Source of the DNA: Symmachiella macrocystis | Lineage (GTDB): Bacteria; Planctomycetota; Planctomycetia; Planctomycetales; Planctomycetaceae | Direction: 5' to 3' | DNA length: 64,000 bases | Assembly (NCBI RefSeq): GCF_007860075.1 | Contig: NZ_SJPP01000001.1 | Span: 4,003,490 to 4,067,489 of the forward strand | Part shown: in pieces, positions 1 to 8,376 of the stretch | Layout: the number at the start of each line of letters is the position of its first letter | Numbering within the stretch: the first letter of the stretch is position 1 | The notes under the pieces: model-generated | Told to the model about the DNA's origin: nothing | The model's database searches: none | The model's input: only the letters and a program-made list of their open reading frames with translations | Made by a program: the position numbers and the translations under genes

Positions 1-288
1 GAGCACTAAAGTGGTGAACCGCTTCACCATGGCGATTCGCGTGGCCGTTACGCCGGTGACCTCACTGCGACGCAGCCAGGACAAACGCATGCTGATTCCC
101 ACAACAAACATGAAAATGGGAGCAATCGTATCGGCATAGGTGAAATGATCTTTATGGTGACTCAACTGTTCGAGTTCTATCCCAAACATGCCTTTGGAAT
201 TGACCAGAATCATTCCGAAAATCGCATACCCTCGCAGTTGGTCAATCGAGAGCAAACGATTCGAGGCATTTAACGTAGTAGGGGACAT
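1..288 (-). CDS. DUF5009 / heparan-glucosaminide acetyltransferase-like membrane protein (partial, 3' end outside window)
   Basis: The reverse strand is open from an ATG at 286-288 to the window edge, giving 96 residues with no stop. The N-terminus reads RLLSIDQLRGYAIFGMILVN, followed by HHKDHFTYADTIAPIFMFVVG. The D-x-L-R-G start, the HH pair before a FTYAD segment and two hydrophobic helices are typical of the DUF5009/YeiB/HGSNAT-like polytopic acyltransferases of the inner membrane, which transfer acyl groups to extracytoplasmic sugars. The specific substrate cannot be told from this fragment. It is divergent from the SGNH gene at 705. No clear ribosome-binding site was seen. Confidence 0.75.
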   Translation of the reverse strand, partial: MSPTTLNASNRLLSIDQLRGYAIFGMILVNSKGMFGIELEQLSHHKDHFTYADTIAPIFMFVVGISMRLSWLRRSEVTGVTATRIAMVKRFTTLVL

Positions 289-595
289 AGCCGGTTCCGA
301 AGGGGGAGTGAATGGTGGGATGCACAGGAAATTGCAAGGAATTGAAAAAAGCGTAGCATTGCTCGCCGTTGTTTGTCAAAACAGGAGGCGGGCTGCGTTG
401 AACACCACGCTTTTAATGTATCGTTGGGAATGAACGCGTTTCACACCAACTGGGGAATAGGAAACAGACCCGCTCTCTCAGGCCATAGCAATACAGGGTG
501 GATCAGATCCTGCAAAGACTAAGCCTTGCCAACGTGGTGTTGGGCCAGTGCGAGAATGCGTCCGCAGTCGGTCGCTTGGCGCGTCTGCCACCCCC
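289..595. other. Divergent intergenic region
   Basis: This is the spacer between the leftward membrane acyltransferase gene and the rightward SGNH/TPR gene. I see no convincing coding frame. A short rightward frame at 188-433 is antisense to the acyltransferase gene and resembles nothing. The only signal is the rightward promoter at its right-hand end (596-624). Confidence 0.5.
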
Positions 596-624
596 TTGAC
601 AGGTACTCTACCGTACTCGAAAAT
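596..624 (+). promoter_or_regulatory. Sigma-70-type promoter for the SGNH/TPR gene
   Basis: A perfect -35 TTGACA (596-601) is followed after 17 bp by GAAAAT (619-624), which matches 4 of 6 bases of TATAAT. The predicted start is near 631, leaving a leader of about 74 nt before the ATG at 705. The spacer holds GTACTC twice (603-608 and 613-618, 10 bp apart), which could be a regulator site on one DNA face. Confidence 0.5.
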
Positions 625-704
625 AACTGGGGCCACTTCAGGAAAAAACCAGAGATTCTAAATACTCTGAGTTGATTCGCGGCAGCACTTCTAAGGGAAA
701 ATCC

Positions 705-2813
705 ATGGCAGAACCTCCAAGCGAATCGGCTTCTTCTAACGCAGAGAAGCCCCAAGAATCGAAGAAACGTCGCCGGATTTCCCCGCTGAAGAAGGTTCTG
801 TTTTCGATCGTGGCCACCGTGGTCTTTTTCGGAGCCATGGAATTGATGCTTGCCGCCTTTGGGGTGAATCCGATCACCTACAATGAAGATCCGTTCGTGG
901 GCTTCACGTCTCGGTCGCCGTTGTATGAAGCAGTCCAGACACCCGACGGGACTTCGATCTACTCCACAGCCCCCAAAAAATTGCAATGGTTCAATCCGCA
1001 AGCGTTCCCCGCAGAGAAAGCGAAAGGCGATTATCGCATTTTTTGTGTCGGTGGGTCAACGACTTACGGCCGCCCTTATAATGACGTGACTTCATTTGCT
1101 GGTTGGTTGCGCACGTACTTAACAGCTGCCGATTCCAGCCATCCCTGGGAAGTGATCAATGCCGGCGGCATCAGCTATGCCAGTTATCGTGTCGCGTCTC
1201 TGATGGAAGAACTGATTGAATATCAACCGGACCTGTTCATCATCTATTGCGGCCAGAATGAGTTTCTAGAACGTCGGACCTACAGCCAGTTGATGGCCAC
1301 ACCCAGCGCCGTTCGCGAAACGGGAGCCATCGTGGCGCGGTCGCGGATTTATGCCTCGGTTCGCACCATGCTCGGTCATGGCGGTGGGGCGCAGAGTTCC
1401 TCCGCGACCAACAAACTTCCCGAAGAGGTCGAGGCCATTCTCGACGGTTCCATCGGACCGGATGACTATATCCGGGATGATGAACAACGCACCCAAACCA
1501 TTGAGCACTTTCGGTTTAATCTTGAAAGAATGATCGAAATTGCGCGGTCCGTCGGCGCGCGTGTGGTGATGGTGAACCCGGCTGCCAACGAACGCAATAT
1601 GTCTCCCTTCAAAAATCTGCACAGCGACGATTTGAAGCCTGAAGAGGTCGCCCGCTGGCAGGAACTCATGACGCAGGGGACCACTCAACAAGAGTCAGGA
1701 GAATTTGAAGAAGCTTTAAAATCATTAGACCAAGCCATCTCTATCGATCCGCATTATGCGCAAGCTCATTTCGTGCGAGGTGAGATCCTTTATGCGCTCA
1801 AACAGTATCCCGAAGCTAAACAGGCCTTCCAGCGTGCGATTGACGAAGATGTCTGTCCACTGCGGATACTGCCCGAAATGCAGTCGGTTGTTAAAGAGGT
1901 CGCCGCTCAGTTCGAGGTTCCGCTCGTCGATTTTCAAGAGCTGGTTGAGACCAAGACCGAGACCGGTATCACAGGCGAAGAGTGGTTTCTGGACCACGTC
2001 CATCCCACCATTGATGGCTATCGAGAATTGGCGTTAAGCTTGCTCAACGATCTGGAGTCGCAAGGGATCGTCAATCCGAACAGTGAGTGGACCGAGAAAT
2101 CCCGAAAGCAAATCGATGAACAAGTCATGGCGAGCATCGACGAACAGGCCCACGGAACCGCACTTCGCAACCTGGCAAAGGTGTTGTCATGGGCCCGCAA
2201 ATACGAAGAAGCGGGGCGACTTTCACAGCTCGCAGCCTCTAAACTCCCAGAGGACGCCGAAACTCTTTGTATGGCTGCCTACGATTTCGAAAGGAGAGGC
2301 CAACTCGATCAGGCAAAGGCAACCTACGAAGAAGCCATTCTATTGCAGCCGGACTACGCTCACGCACACAATAACCTGGGCCACGTACATCGCCGGTTGA
2401 AGGAATGGGACTTAGCTGCAAAATCATTTCAGCGAGCCGTCGCAAGCGACCCGAATTATCCGGGGGCCCACTACAACTTGGGACTTGTCTATCAAGAGTT
2501 GAATCAACTCGATCTCGCCGCTGAATGCTTTGAGACATCGATTTCGGTGAACGAGAAGCATCCCGGGTCCTGGGAGGAACTGGGGAACGTCCGCTTGAAT
2601 CAAAATAAAATCGACGAGGCAGTAGAACACCTCGAAATGGCGATACAACTGGAACCGAATTTGGCCTCGGCACACAACTCGCTAGGAGTCGCCTTTGCTC
2701 AAAGTGGTCAAATGCAAAAAGCGGCCGCTAGCTTCGAACGTGCGGTGACCATCAATCCCCAATTTGAGGCAGCCAAGCAAAACCTCCAGCGCGCGCGCGA
2801 TTCGCTCAAATGA
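705..2813 (+). CDS. Membrane-anchored SGNH/GDSL-like hydrolase with TPR repeats
   Basis: The ATG at 705 is chosen because AAGGGAAA lies just upstream; an in-frame TTG at 672 is less likely. The protein has 702 residues. After a charged N-terminus there is one membrane segment (about 30-52). SGNH-type blocks follow: GGSTTYG (116-122, catalytic Ser), NAGG near 152, GQNE near 183, and a DHVHPT block with Asp430 and His433. One pair of TPR-like repeats (about 325-375) sits between the third and fourth catalytic blocks, and further TPRs fill roughly 485-700. Proteins of this type are thought to act on acylated extracytoplasmic glycans, with the TPRs binding partners. The substrate is unknown. The SGNH plus TPR call is firm; any specific reaction is inference. 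Confidence 0.8.
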   Translation: MAEPPSESASSNAEKPQESKKRRRISPLKKVLFSIVATVVFFGAMELMLAAFGVNPITYNEDPFVGFTSRSPLYEAVQTPDGTSIYSTAPKKLQWFNPQAFPAEKAKGDYRIFCVGGSTTYGRPYNDVTSFAGWLRTYLTAADSSHPWEVINAGGISYASYRVASLMEELIEYQPDLFIIYCGQNEFLERRTYSQLMATPSAVRETGAIVARSRIYASVRTMLGHGGGAQSSSATNKLPEEVEAILDGSIGPDDYIRDDEQRTQTIEHFRFNLERMIEIARSVGARVVMVNPAANERNMSPFKNLHSDDLKPEEVARWQELMTQGTTQQESGEFEEALKSLDQAISIDPHYAQAHFVRGEILYALKQYPEAKQAFQRAIDEDVCPLRILPEMQSVVKEVAAQFEVPLVDFQELVETKTETGITGEEWFLDHVHPTIDGYRELALSLLNDLESQGIVNPNSEWTEKSRKQIDEQVMASIDEQAHGTALRNLAKVLSWARKYEEAGRLSQLAASKLPEDAETLCMAAYDFERRGQLDQAKATYEEAILLQPDYAHAHNNLGHVHRRLKEWDLAAKSFQRAVASDPNYPGAHYNLGLVYQELNQLDLAAECFETSISVNEKHPGSWEELGNVRLNQNKIDEAVEHLEMAIQLEPNLASAHNSLGVAFAQSGQMQKAAASFERAVTINPQFEAAKQNLQRARDSLK

Positions 2814-2988
2814 CGACCGGTGCGTAATGTTGCCGTCACGTCTCGTATGCTGTGATAAACGCAGGCGGCCAGTCTAGTGCATCGCCAAATTGAAGAACGA
2901 GCGTGCCAATGGCACCCAACCCAAATCACTAATCGTGACATTCAATTGTTCGGAAATCGACGATATCGCAGGACCGGTTGCCGCTAGC

Positions 2989-3663
2989 CTACTCGTCTTT
3001 GAGCACGCCGCGCAAAACCCAACCGATGGTTTGTTCTGACACGTATTCCAGTGGCATTTTTCCATCCGTGTTGTACCACCGCGCCATGCCGACGATGGTG
3101 GAAAGGATGTTCAGCGATGTGATGGTGACATCCAGGTCGCGCATTCGTCCCGCAGCTTTCAATTCGCTGAGGGTATTCCGCACAAAATCCAGGTAAGCGC
3201 GTTTGCGCTGGATAATGTGTTCCCTGTGCGCGGGAGTCAGTGCCGTCATTTCATCGATCAAAATCGTGACATGCGTGCCATAATTCTCGAACAAATGAAT
3301 ATGCTTGTAGAGGGTCATTTTTAACCGCTCAGTCGGATCGGCGATCTGCCCCGCCGGCTCCAAGACTTGCATCTCAATGGCATCCATGGCGAAATCCATG
3401 ATCGCGTGCAGCAGATCCTGTTTTCCGCGAATGTAGTGGTACAGCCCCGCTTTGGTCAGGTCGACCGCCTTGGCGATGTCGTTCATCGAGGTCGCGTCAA
3501 AGCCTTTGACCGTAAACACTACGGCGGCCGCCTCCAGGATCTCTTCAGCACGAGCTCGCGTTTTTTTCAACGACGCGTAGCGGATGCCCTCGGTCCCCTT
3601 GTCCTTGGTCGCAATGACCTCATCCATCGTCCTACCCCGCTCATTCATTCTCGGACCGTACAT
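2989..3663 (-). CDS. TetR/AcrR family transcriptional regulator
   Basis: This is a 224-residue regulator if the ATG at 3663 is used. ATGs at 3648 and 3627 are alternatives, and the one at 3627 has a better upstream purine stretch (GGGGTAGGA). The N-terminal helix-turn-helix (about 60-82) contains MNDIAKAVDLTKAGLYHYI, a classic TetR recognition helix. The C-terminal ligand domain, with an IVGMARWYN stretch, resembles the KstR2/fatty-acid-type TetR group, whose ligands are acyl-CoAs. It is transcribed toward the SGNH gene and has no adjacent enzyme gene. A short inverted repeat 84 bp upstream (3747-3758) may be its autoregulatory operator. The fatty-acid link is inference; a beta-oxidation set lies at 56605-61791, far away. 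Confidence 0.85.
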   Translation of the reverse strand: MYGPRMNERGRTMDEVIATKDKGTEGIRYASLKKTRARAEEILEAAAVVFTVKGFDATSMNDIAKAVDLTKAGLYHYIRGKQDLLHAIMDFAMDAIEMQVLEPAGQIADPTERLKMTLYKHIHLFENYGTHVTILIDEMTALTPAHREHIIQRKRAYLDFVRNTLSELKAAGRMRDLDVTITSLNILSTIVGMARWYNTDGKMPLEYVSEQTIGWVLRGVLKDE

Positions 3664-3746
3664 CGAAGTATGTGATCTGTAATTGCTCCATCGCGGGGGG
3701 TGCGCAGCCCTAGTGTGCGATCAGTTCCAGTTCAGTCTATCGCTAT

Positions 3747-3758
3747 GAACGACCGTTC
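3747..3758. promoter_or_regulatory. Candidate TetR operator (GAACG-AC-CGTTC)
   Basis: A perfect 5-bp inverted repeat with a 2-bp centre, extended on the right to TTCGA, lies about 84 bp upstream of the regulator's first ATG. The size and symmetry suit a TetR-family half-site pair. No second copy was noticed elsewhere in the window, so the assignment rests on position and symmetry alone. Confidence 0.35.
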
Positions 3759-4418
3759 GACAAGTGCCATCTCGAACCGCGTATCTGCCAGAGCAGGGTA
3801 GTTGTTCTCCCAACTCCAGCAATTAGACACAGTGTGCGCCCAGATTTGAGTCCTAGATTCCACGACTGTTTCTTTTTGCTACGGCAATTTTATCTCAAAA
3901 TGCGGCGGATTCGATCCGCTTACGACCAGACTGCCGCATGAACGCAATATTTCAAGCAAAAAGGGGCACACGAAGCGAGTTTTTATCCGGAGCAGTGTGC
4001 ATACAACGTCCGTTCAATCACAGGCGTTTGAAAAAATGTTTCATTGGAATGGACATTTTCCGAACAACACAGCGTTAGTCTCGTATTGACCTGTTTGGCC
4101 GGTTATGCAAAATACCCGCCTCAGTCGACACAATCCAATCGTCTCGAACCGGTTTCATGGCCCGCAGCGGCTTTCTCTGCAGACCACATCGGCCGCATTC
4201 GAGGTCACCTGCCTGCTGGTTTTTCAACAGTTTTTGTTCGTGTTGTCAGGTCGTGCGAGGATGCACGGCGTAGCCGCACAATGAAATTCCAGAAGATTGT
4301 GATCAATGGATCTCGGGAGGACGGCCTATGTGAAGGCCGCTTTCGCGGGGCGTATGATGTGATCGGCAAGCAGTTTCAATGTAGCAAAAAATGTTGATCG
4401 TGATTCGATCAGAAGACG
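3759..4418. other. Long non-coding spacer upstream of ompH-like gene
   Basis: About 650 bp lie between the TetR gene and the ompH-like gene with no recognisable gene. An open frame at 4044-4397 has no recognisable domain, no ribosome-binding site and atypical composition. The spacer contains a nested inverted repeat near 3901-3938 (TGCGGC/GCCGCA enclosing GCGGAT/ATCCGC). It is probably a promoter and leader region. Confidence 0.4.
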
Positions 4419-4438
4419 GTTGCCGGCAATTCGGCAAC
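4419..4438 (+). promoter_or_regulatory. Leader hairpin before ompH-like gene
   Basis: GTTGCCG and CGGCAAC form a perfect 7-bp stem around the loop GCAATT, about 38 nt before the ribosome-binding site AAAGGAG (4476-4482). There is no following T-tract, so it is more likely an mRNA leader structure than a terminator. Confidence 0.4.
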
Positions 4439-4492
4439 ACTACACACCGGGCGTCACCTTCCGGTTTGGCACAGCAAAGGAGTGCAAACGCC

Positions 4493-5191
4493 GTGACAAA
4501 GACACGACTGATTTTCGCCGTCACGATGGCTCTGTTGGGAGCCTCGATGATTTCCTCGCAAGCCTATGCTCAGGGCAATTCCGGCGAACCCGGTAATAAG
4601 GTGGGCCTGATTGACATGGAGGAGGTCTTCAAGAACTACAAAAAATTTAACGTTCTTCAAGACGAACTCAAAGCCGATATGGAAAAAAGCAAGGGCGAAC
4701 TGGAAGGTTCGTTCAAACGGCTGCAAGCGGCAGAACGACAACTGAAGGACTCCACCTTCAAAAAGGACAGCGACAATTACACCGCGCTGGAAAGTCGTTT
4801 CACCACGGAGAAAGCCGCCTTCGAAGCCAAAGTGCAAAACAAGGACCGACAGTTCAAGCGTCGCCAAGCTGAGATCTATAAGACGATCCACGGCGAAGTC
4901 CAAGACATCGTCCAAGTGTTTGCGACACGAAAAGGTTATTCGCTGGTCATGCGTTTCCGTCGTCCCAAGTCGCTTGATTCAGACCCGCGGTCGATTGCAG
5001 CTGACTTGAATTCCTCGGTGGTTTTCCATCGCGACGCCGATGACATCACCGACATCATTACCAGTGCACTGAACCGACATTTCGATCAGACTGCTGGAAC
5101 GGCGGTGAAACGGGATAGCAAAGTCCGTCCCGTGTCCGGACAAAAGCCCGCGACGAATCGCACTCCGACCCGTTCTCGGTCGAATCCGTAA
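4493..5191 (+). CDS. OmpH/Skp-family periplasmic chaperone
   Basis: The GTG at 4493 is preferred because AAAGGAG lies 10 nt upstream and translation then begins directly with a signal peptide (MTKTRLIFAV... cleaved after AYA, about residue 26). The protein has 232 residues. The mature part has the OmpH start VGLIDMEEVFKNY, a long Lys/Glu-rich helical middle (about 50-140) and a return strand (GYSLVMRF), as in Skp, which escorts outer-membrane proteins through the periplasm. The C-terminal 50 residues are basic and Pro/Arg/Thr-rich, an extension beyond Skp's usual length. It stands upstream of lpxC and lpxA, the same association (skp-lpxD-fabZ-lpxA) known in proteobacteria. The family call is firm. 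Confidence 0.85.
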   Translation: MTKTRLIFAVTMALLGASMISSQAYAQGNSGEPGNKVGLIDMEEVFKNYKKFNVLQDELKADMEKSKGELEGSFKRLQAAERQLKDSTFKKDSDNYTALESRFTTEKAAFEAKVQNKDRQFKRRQAEIYKTIHGEVQDIVQVFATRKGYSLVMRFRRPKSLDSDPRSIAADLNSSVVFHRDADDITDIITSALNRHFDQTAGTAVKRDSKVRPVSGQKPATNRTPTRSRSNP

Positions 5192-5501
5192 TTAGCGGCG
5201 CCAAATCTCTCAAAGTGCACGTTTGTTTTCGTTCGCCGCATCGCGTCCCGCACATTTCTGTCGGAATCCGGTTTACGACGAACGGCCAGACGTAATCGCT
5301 CAGAGACAGCGCCGCCAAAGGCCGCCGCTGGGCCGTTGGACAATTGTGACCAACGGCCCAACGACACGCCGATTAATTTTTTACTGGTATTGCTCCTGCG
5401 ACCTTGTTGGATTTTGAAGGCCAACACCGCGGGGCGTCAATACGCATCACATGGCTTCATGGTGGATTGCGGACATATCGCACCAGCGGGGAGAGAGTTA
5501 C
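5192..5501. other. Spacer between ompH-like gene and lpxC
   Basis: This 310-bp spacer has no credible gene. Short frames here overlap one another and match nothing. It contains an 11-bp stem hairpin (5329-5360) followed after 15 nt by a T-rich stretch near 5376, and the GTG start region of lpxC. Confidence 0.5.
5329..5360. other. 11-bp inverted repeat between ompH-like gene and lpxC
   Basis: TGGGCCGTTGG (5329-5339) and CCAACGGCCCA (5350-5360) are perfect complements around a 10-nt loop, itself partly symmetric (CAATTG). A T-run follows only after about 15 nt. It could be an inefficient terminator/processing site setting different levels of the two genes, or a dimeric regulator site. Confidence 0.45.
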
Positions 5502-6398
5502 GTGGAACAACGGTCGCAACAGACCATCGCACGAGAGGCGGAAGTCGCCGGCGTGGGCTTCCTTTGGGGAGCGGACGTCCGCTTGAAATTCCTACCAGCT
5601 GAGCCGAATTACGGCATCCAATTTGTGCGAACCGATCTGGGGAATTCACCTTCCGTTCCGGCCCTCGTAGAATTCACCGTTCCCCAAGAACGCCGCACCG
5701 TCATTGAAAATAGCGGCACTCGCATAGAAATGATCGAACACGTCATGGCCGCGTTGGCCGGACTACAAGTCGATAATTGCCGGGTTGAGCTCAATGCGCC
5801 GGAACCGCCGGGATGCGACGGTTCTAGTCTTTTCTTCGCTGAAGCGATTGCCCACGCGGGAATCGTGGCTCAAGATCAACCCCGCAAGGTTGTGCGCATT
5901 CAAAGCGACGTCGTGGCAGCCGACGATCGTGGTACCGACGTTCGCGCACAAGCGGTCGCGCACGACGGATTGGAGATCACCTACGAACTCGACTACGGCC
6001 CTGACTCGCCGATTCAAGCGCACACGGCCAGCTACCGGATTACGCCTGAAACATTTTTGAATGAGCTAGCGTTCTCACGAACGTTTGTGCTGGAAGCTGA
6101 AGCCGATGCACTCAAGGCTCAAGGTTATGGGGCGCGGTTGACGACAGCGGATCTGGTAATCTTCGGCAAAGACGGACCGATCGAAAACAAATTGCGAGCC
6201 GCTGACGAATGTGCGCGGCACAAATTGCTCGATTGCATCGGAGACTTAGCGCTCATCGGTTGCGATCTACAAGGACACGTCATTGCCCGCCGTTCCGGGC
6301 ACCGTTTGAATGCGGAAATTGTTCGACGATTAAAATTGGCCCACTCCACACACTTCTTTCCTAACCCGGAAACCAACGGGGAGTGCCGCGCTGCTTGA
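5502..6398 (+). CDS. lpxC: UDP-3-O-acyl-N-acetylglucosamine deacetylase
   Basis: The enzyme removes the acetyl group from UDP-3-O-acyl-GlcNAc, the committed step of lipid A synthesis in the cytoplasm. The GTG at 5502, preceded by GGGGAGAGAG, gives 298 residues and starts at the family's usual QRT-like beginning (EQRSQQTI). Zinc and catalytic residues are visible: Glu79-His80 (IEHVMAAL), His240 and Asp244 (HKLLDCIGDL), and His267 (SGHRLN). The numbering nearly equals Aquifex LpxC (79, 238, 242, 265). The early motif normally GVGLHSG reads GVGFLWG, so its histidine is missing. It is followed by lpxA after 65 bp. Function is very likely retained. Confidence 0.93.
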   Translation: MEQRSQQTIAREAEVAGVGFLWGADVRLKFLPAEPNYGIQFVRTDLGNSPSVPALVEFTVPQERRTVIENSGTRIEMIEHVMAALAGLQVDNCRVELNAPEPPGCDGSSLFFAEAIAHAGIVAQDQPRKVVRIQSDVVAADDRGTDVRAQAVAHDGLEITYELDYGPDSPIQAHTASYRITPETFLNELAFSRTFVLEAEADALKAQGYGARLTTADLVIFGKDGPIENKLRAADECARHKLLDCIGDLALIGCDLQGHVIARRSGHRLNAEIVRRLKLAHSTHFFPNPETNGECRAA

Positions 6399-6463
6399 AG
6401 CAACATGGGTGGATCTCGTGTTTTCGACAATCAGACATCGGCATTGATCAGGTACAACTAAAC

Positions 6464-7279
6464 ATGTCCACACAAATATCAGCGATGGCAAGCGTTGACC
6501 CCCAGGCGATCATCGGCGCGGATGTGCAGATCGGCCCCTTTTGCGTGATCGGGGCGGGTGTCCAAATCGGGGACCGTACCAAATTGATCAGCCACGTGGC
6601 GATTCAAGGCCCCGCTACGATCGGTGCGGATAACTGCTTTCATCCAACGGCTGTCATCGGCGGTGATCCGCAAGACCTGAGTTTTTCCGGAACCGAGACA
6701 CGTTTGGAAATCGGCAACGGAAATACTTTCCGTGAAGGGGTTACGGTCAACCGCGGTGCGGAAAAAGAGGAAGGCGTGACCCGCATCGGCAACAACAATA
6801 TGCTGATGGCTAACAGTCATGTTGCTCACAATTGTCGGATTGCGAACAACGTCATTCTCGTAAACGGGGTGCTACTCGGCGGGCACGTGCAGGTGCAGGA
6901 CAATGTCATCATTTCCGGCAATAGCGTCGTGCATCACTTTTCAACGCTGGGCACGCTCTGTTTCGTGAGCGGACTGAGCCGTGTGCCTCACGACGTTCCC
7001 CCATACATGATGTGGGCGGGAGGAGACGACAGCCGTGTGCGCACGATTAATATCGTTGGCATGCAACGTCGGGGAATCAGCAACGAAACCATTCGTATCA
7101 TTAAAAAAGTGCAACGCTTGATTTATCGCGATTGCAAAAAGGTCGACTTCGTCGCCGAAACTTTGCACGAACTAATCGGGGACGATTGGCCTGCAGAGGT
7201 CACTAACTTGATGGACTTTCTTGGACATGGTGGCGGTGGCCGCCAGGGACGCAGGCTGGAGGTGCCCAAAGCGGCATGA
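6464..7279 (+). CDS. lpxA: Acyl-ACP--UDP-N-acetylglucosamine O-acyltransferase
   Basis: This is the first lipid A step: transfer of a 3-hydroxyacyl chain to the 3-position of UDP-GlcNAc (or to N3 of the 3-amino analogue). The ATG at 6464 gives 271 residues, close to the family norm. Residues 10-190 are hexapeptide repeats (IGADVQIGPFCVIG...) forming the left-handed beta helix. The catalytic His122 is in HVAHNC. DVPPYMMW and INIVGMQRRG mark the LpxA C-terminal helical domain. The segment usually GNxAxxxGxN reads GGDDSRVRTIN (186-196), a departure in the acceptor/acyl region. The last four bases overlap the next ATG (ATGA), implying coupled translation. Confidence 0.93.
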   Translation: MSTQISAMASVDPQAIIGADVQIGPFCVIGAGVQIGDRTKLISHVAIQGPATIGADNCFHPTAVIGGDPQDLSFSGTETRLEIGNGNTFREGVTVNRGAEKEEGVTRIGNNNMLMANSHVAHNCRIANNVILVNGVLLGGHVQVQDNVIISGNSVVHHFSTLGTLCFVSGLSRVPHDVPPYMMWAGGDDSRVRTINIVGMQRRGISNETIRIIKKVQRLIYRDCKKVDFVAETLHELIGDDWPAEVTNLMDFLGHGGGGRQGRRLEVPKAA

Positions 7280-8349
7280 AACAGATCAAAATCGCAGTCA
7301 TCGGTGTAGGGGCGCTCGGACAACACCACGCCCGGATTCTAGCCGGCATGCCCGACGTTGAGTTGGTTGGCGTCGCCGATACCAATCGAGAAGCAGGAAC
7401 GCGGGTCGCCCAGAATTGCGGAACGCAATGGTTTTCCGAATATCGGGACGTGCTAGACAACGTCGATGCGGTCAGCGTCGCCGTTCCCACGATTGCCCAC
7501 TTGGCGGTCGCTGGAGATTGTCTGGCGCGAGGGATTTCGGCCCACGTGGAAAAACCGTTGGCGCTCGACGCGACGGAAGGCAGCCTGCTCGTCAAACAAG
7601 CGGAAAAAACCGGCGCCATTCTGCAAGTCGGTCACATCGAGCGGTTTAACCCCGCCATGCAATCCGCCCGGCCGCACATCGGCCAACCCAAATACATTCG
7701 CGGCGAACGGCTCAGTCCGTTTTCGTTCCGCTCCACCGATATCGGCGTGACGCTCGATTTGATGATCCATGACATCGACCTCGTCCTGGATCTCGCCGCA
7801 TCACCTATCGTCTCCGTCGAGGCGTTTGGACTGAATATTCTGGGAAGCAACGAAGATGTCGTTCAGGCGCGACTACGATTTGAAAACGGATGTGTCGCCG
7901 ACCTGACCGCCAATCGCGTGAGCATGAACGTCAGCCGCAGCATGCAGGTCTGGTCCAACACCGGTTTTGTCGGGATCGATTTTGGCGCGCGACAGGTGAC
8001 CACCTGTGCCCCCAGCGACGCATTGCTATACGGTACGTCACCCGTTGAACGGGCACAACAACCTGGAGCGGACATCGAAAAACTGAAAACGGATGTCTTC
8101 GAACACTTTATCCGTGTCGAAAACCCCACCGTCACTCCTCACGACGCGTTGACCGCCGAGCTAAGCAGTTTTGTGGATTGCATCCGCACCCAGCAAAAAC
8201 CGTTAGTGGACGGACAAACCGCACTTCAGGCACTAGTCGCCGCTGAGCAGATTCTCGAATCAGTCGCCGCCCATGCTTGGGACGGAGACTCCCATGGCGC
8301 AATTGGCCCGGCACCGTTTTTCGCCGCTCCCCGGAAACTGGCCGGGTGA
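7276..8349 (+). CDS. Gfo/Idh/MocA oxidoreductase, possibly GnnA-like (UDP-sugar 3-dehydrogenase)
   Basis: This 357-residue NAD(P)-dependent dehydrogenase has the Rossmann motif GVGALG (10-15), the family EKP lysine motif (92-94) and a later active-site histidine in MIHDIDLVL (His165). The start overlaps the lpxA stop by 4 bp, so the two are almost surely co-translated. In Acidithiobacillus and Leptospira, a Gfo/Idh protein (GnnA) beside lpxA oxidises UDP-GlcNAc at C3, and the aminotransferase GnnB then makes the 3-amino sugar for amide-linked lipid A. Position and family fit GnnA, but no GnnB gene is in the window. The dehydrogenase call is firm; the GnnA role is inference. Confidence 0.8.
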   Translation: MKQIKIAVIGVGALGQHHARILAGMPDVELVGVADTNREAGTRVAQNCGTQWFSEYRDVLDNVDAVSVAVPTIAHLAVAGDCLARGISAHVEKPLALDATEGSLLVKQAEKTGAILQVGHIERFNPAMQSARPHIGQPKYIRGERLSPFSFRSTDIGVTLDLMIHDIDLVLDLAASPIVSVEAFGLNILGSNEDVVQARLRFENGCVADLTANRVSMNVSRSMQVWSNTGFVGIDFGARQVTTCAPSDALLYGTSPVERAQQPGADIEKLKTDVFEHFIRVENPTVTPHDALTAELSSFVDCIRTQQKPLVDGQTALQALVAAEQILESVAAHAWDGDSHGAIGPAPFFAAPRKLAG

Positions 8350-8376
8350 TCGCCCTGTTGGGTTTCCGACAAAGGT

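Noticed and set aside
4044-4397. Open frame of 117 codons upstream of the ompH-like gene
   Set aside because: No recognisable domain, no ribosome-binding site and atypical composition; more likely leader DNA.
8350-8376. Terminator between the oxidoreductase and bcp genes
   Set aside because: The 27-bp gap contains no stem-loop with a T-run.
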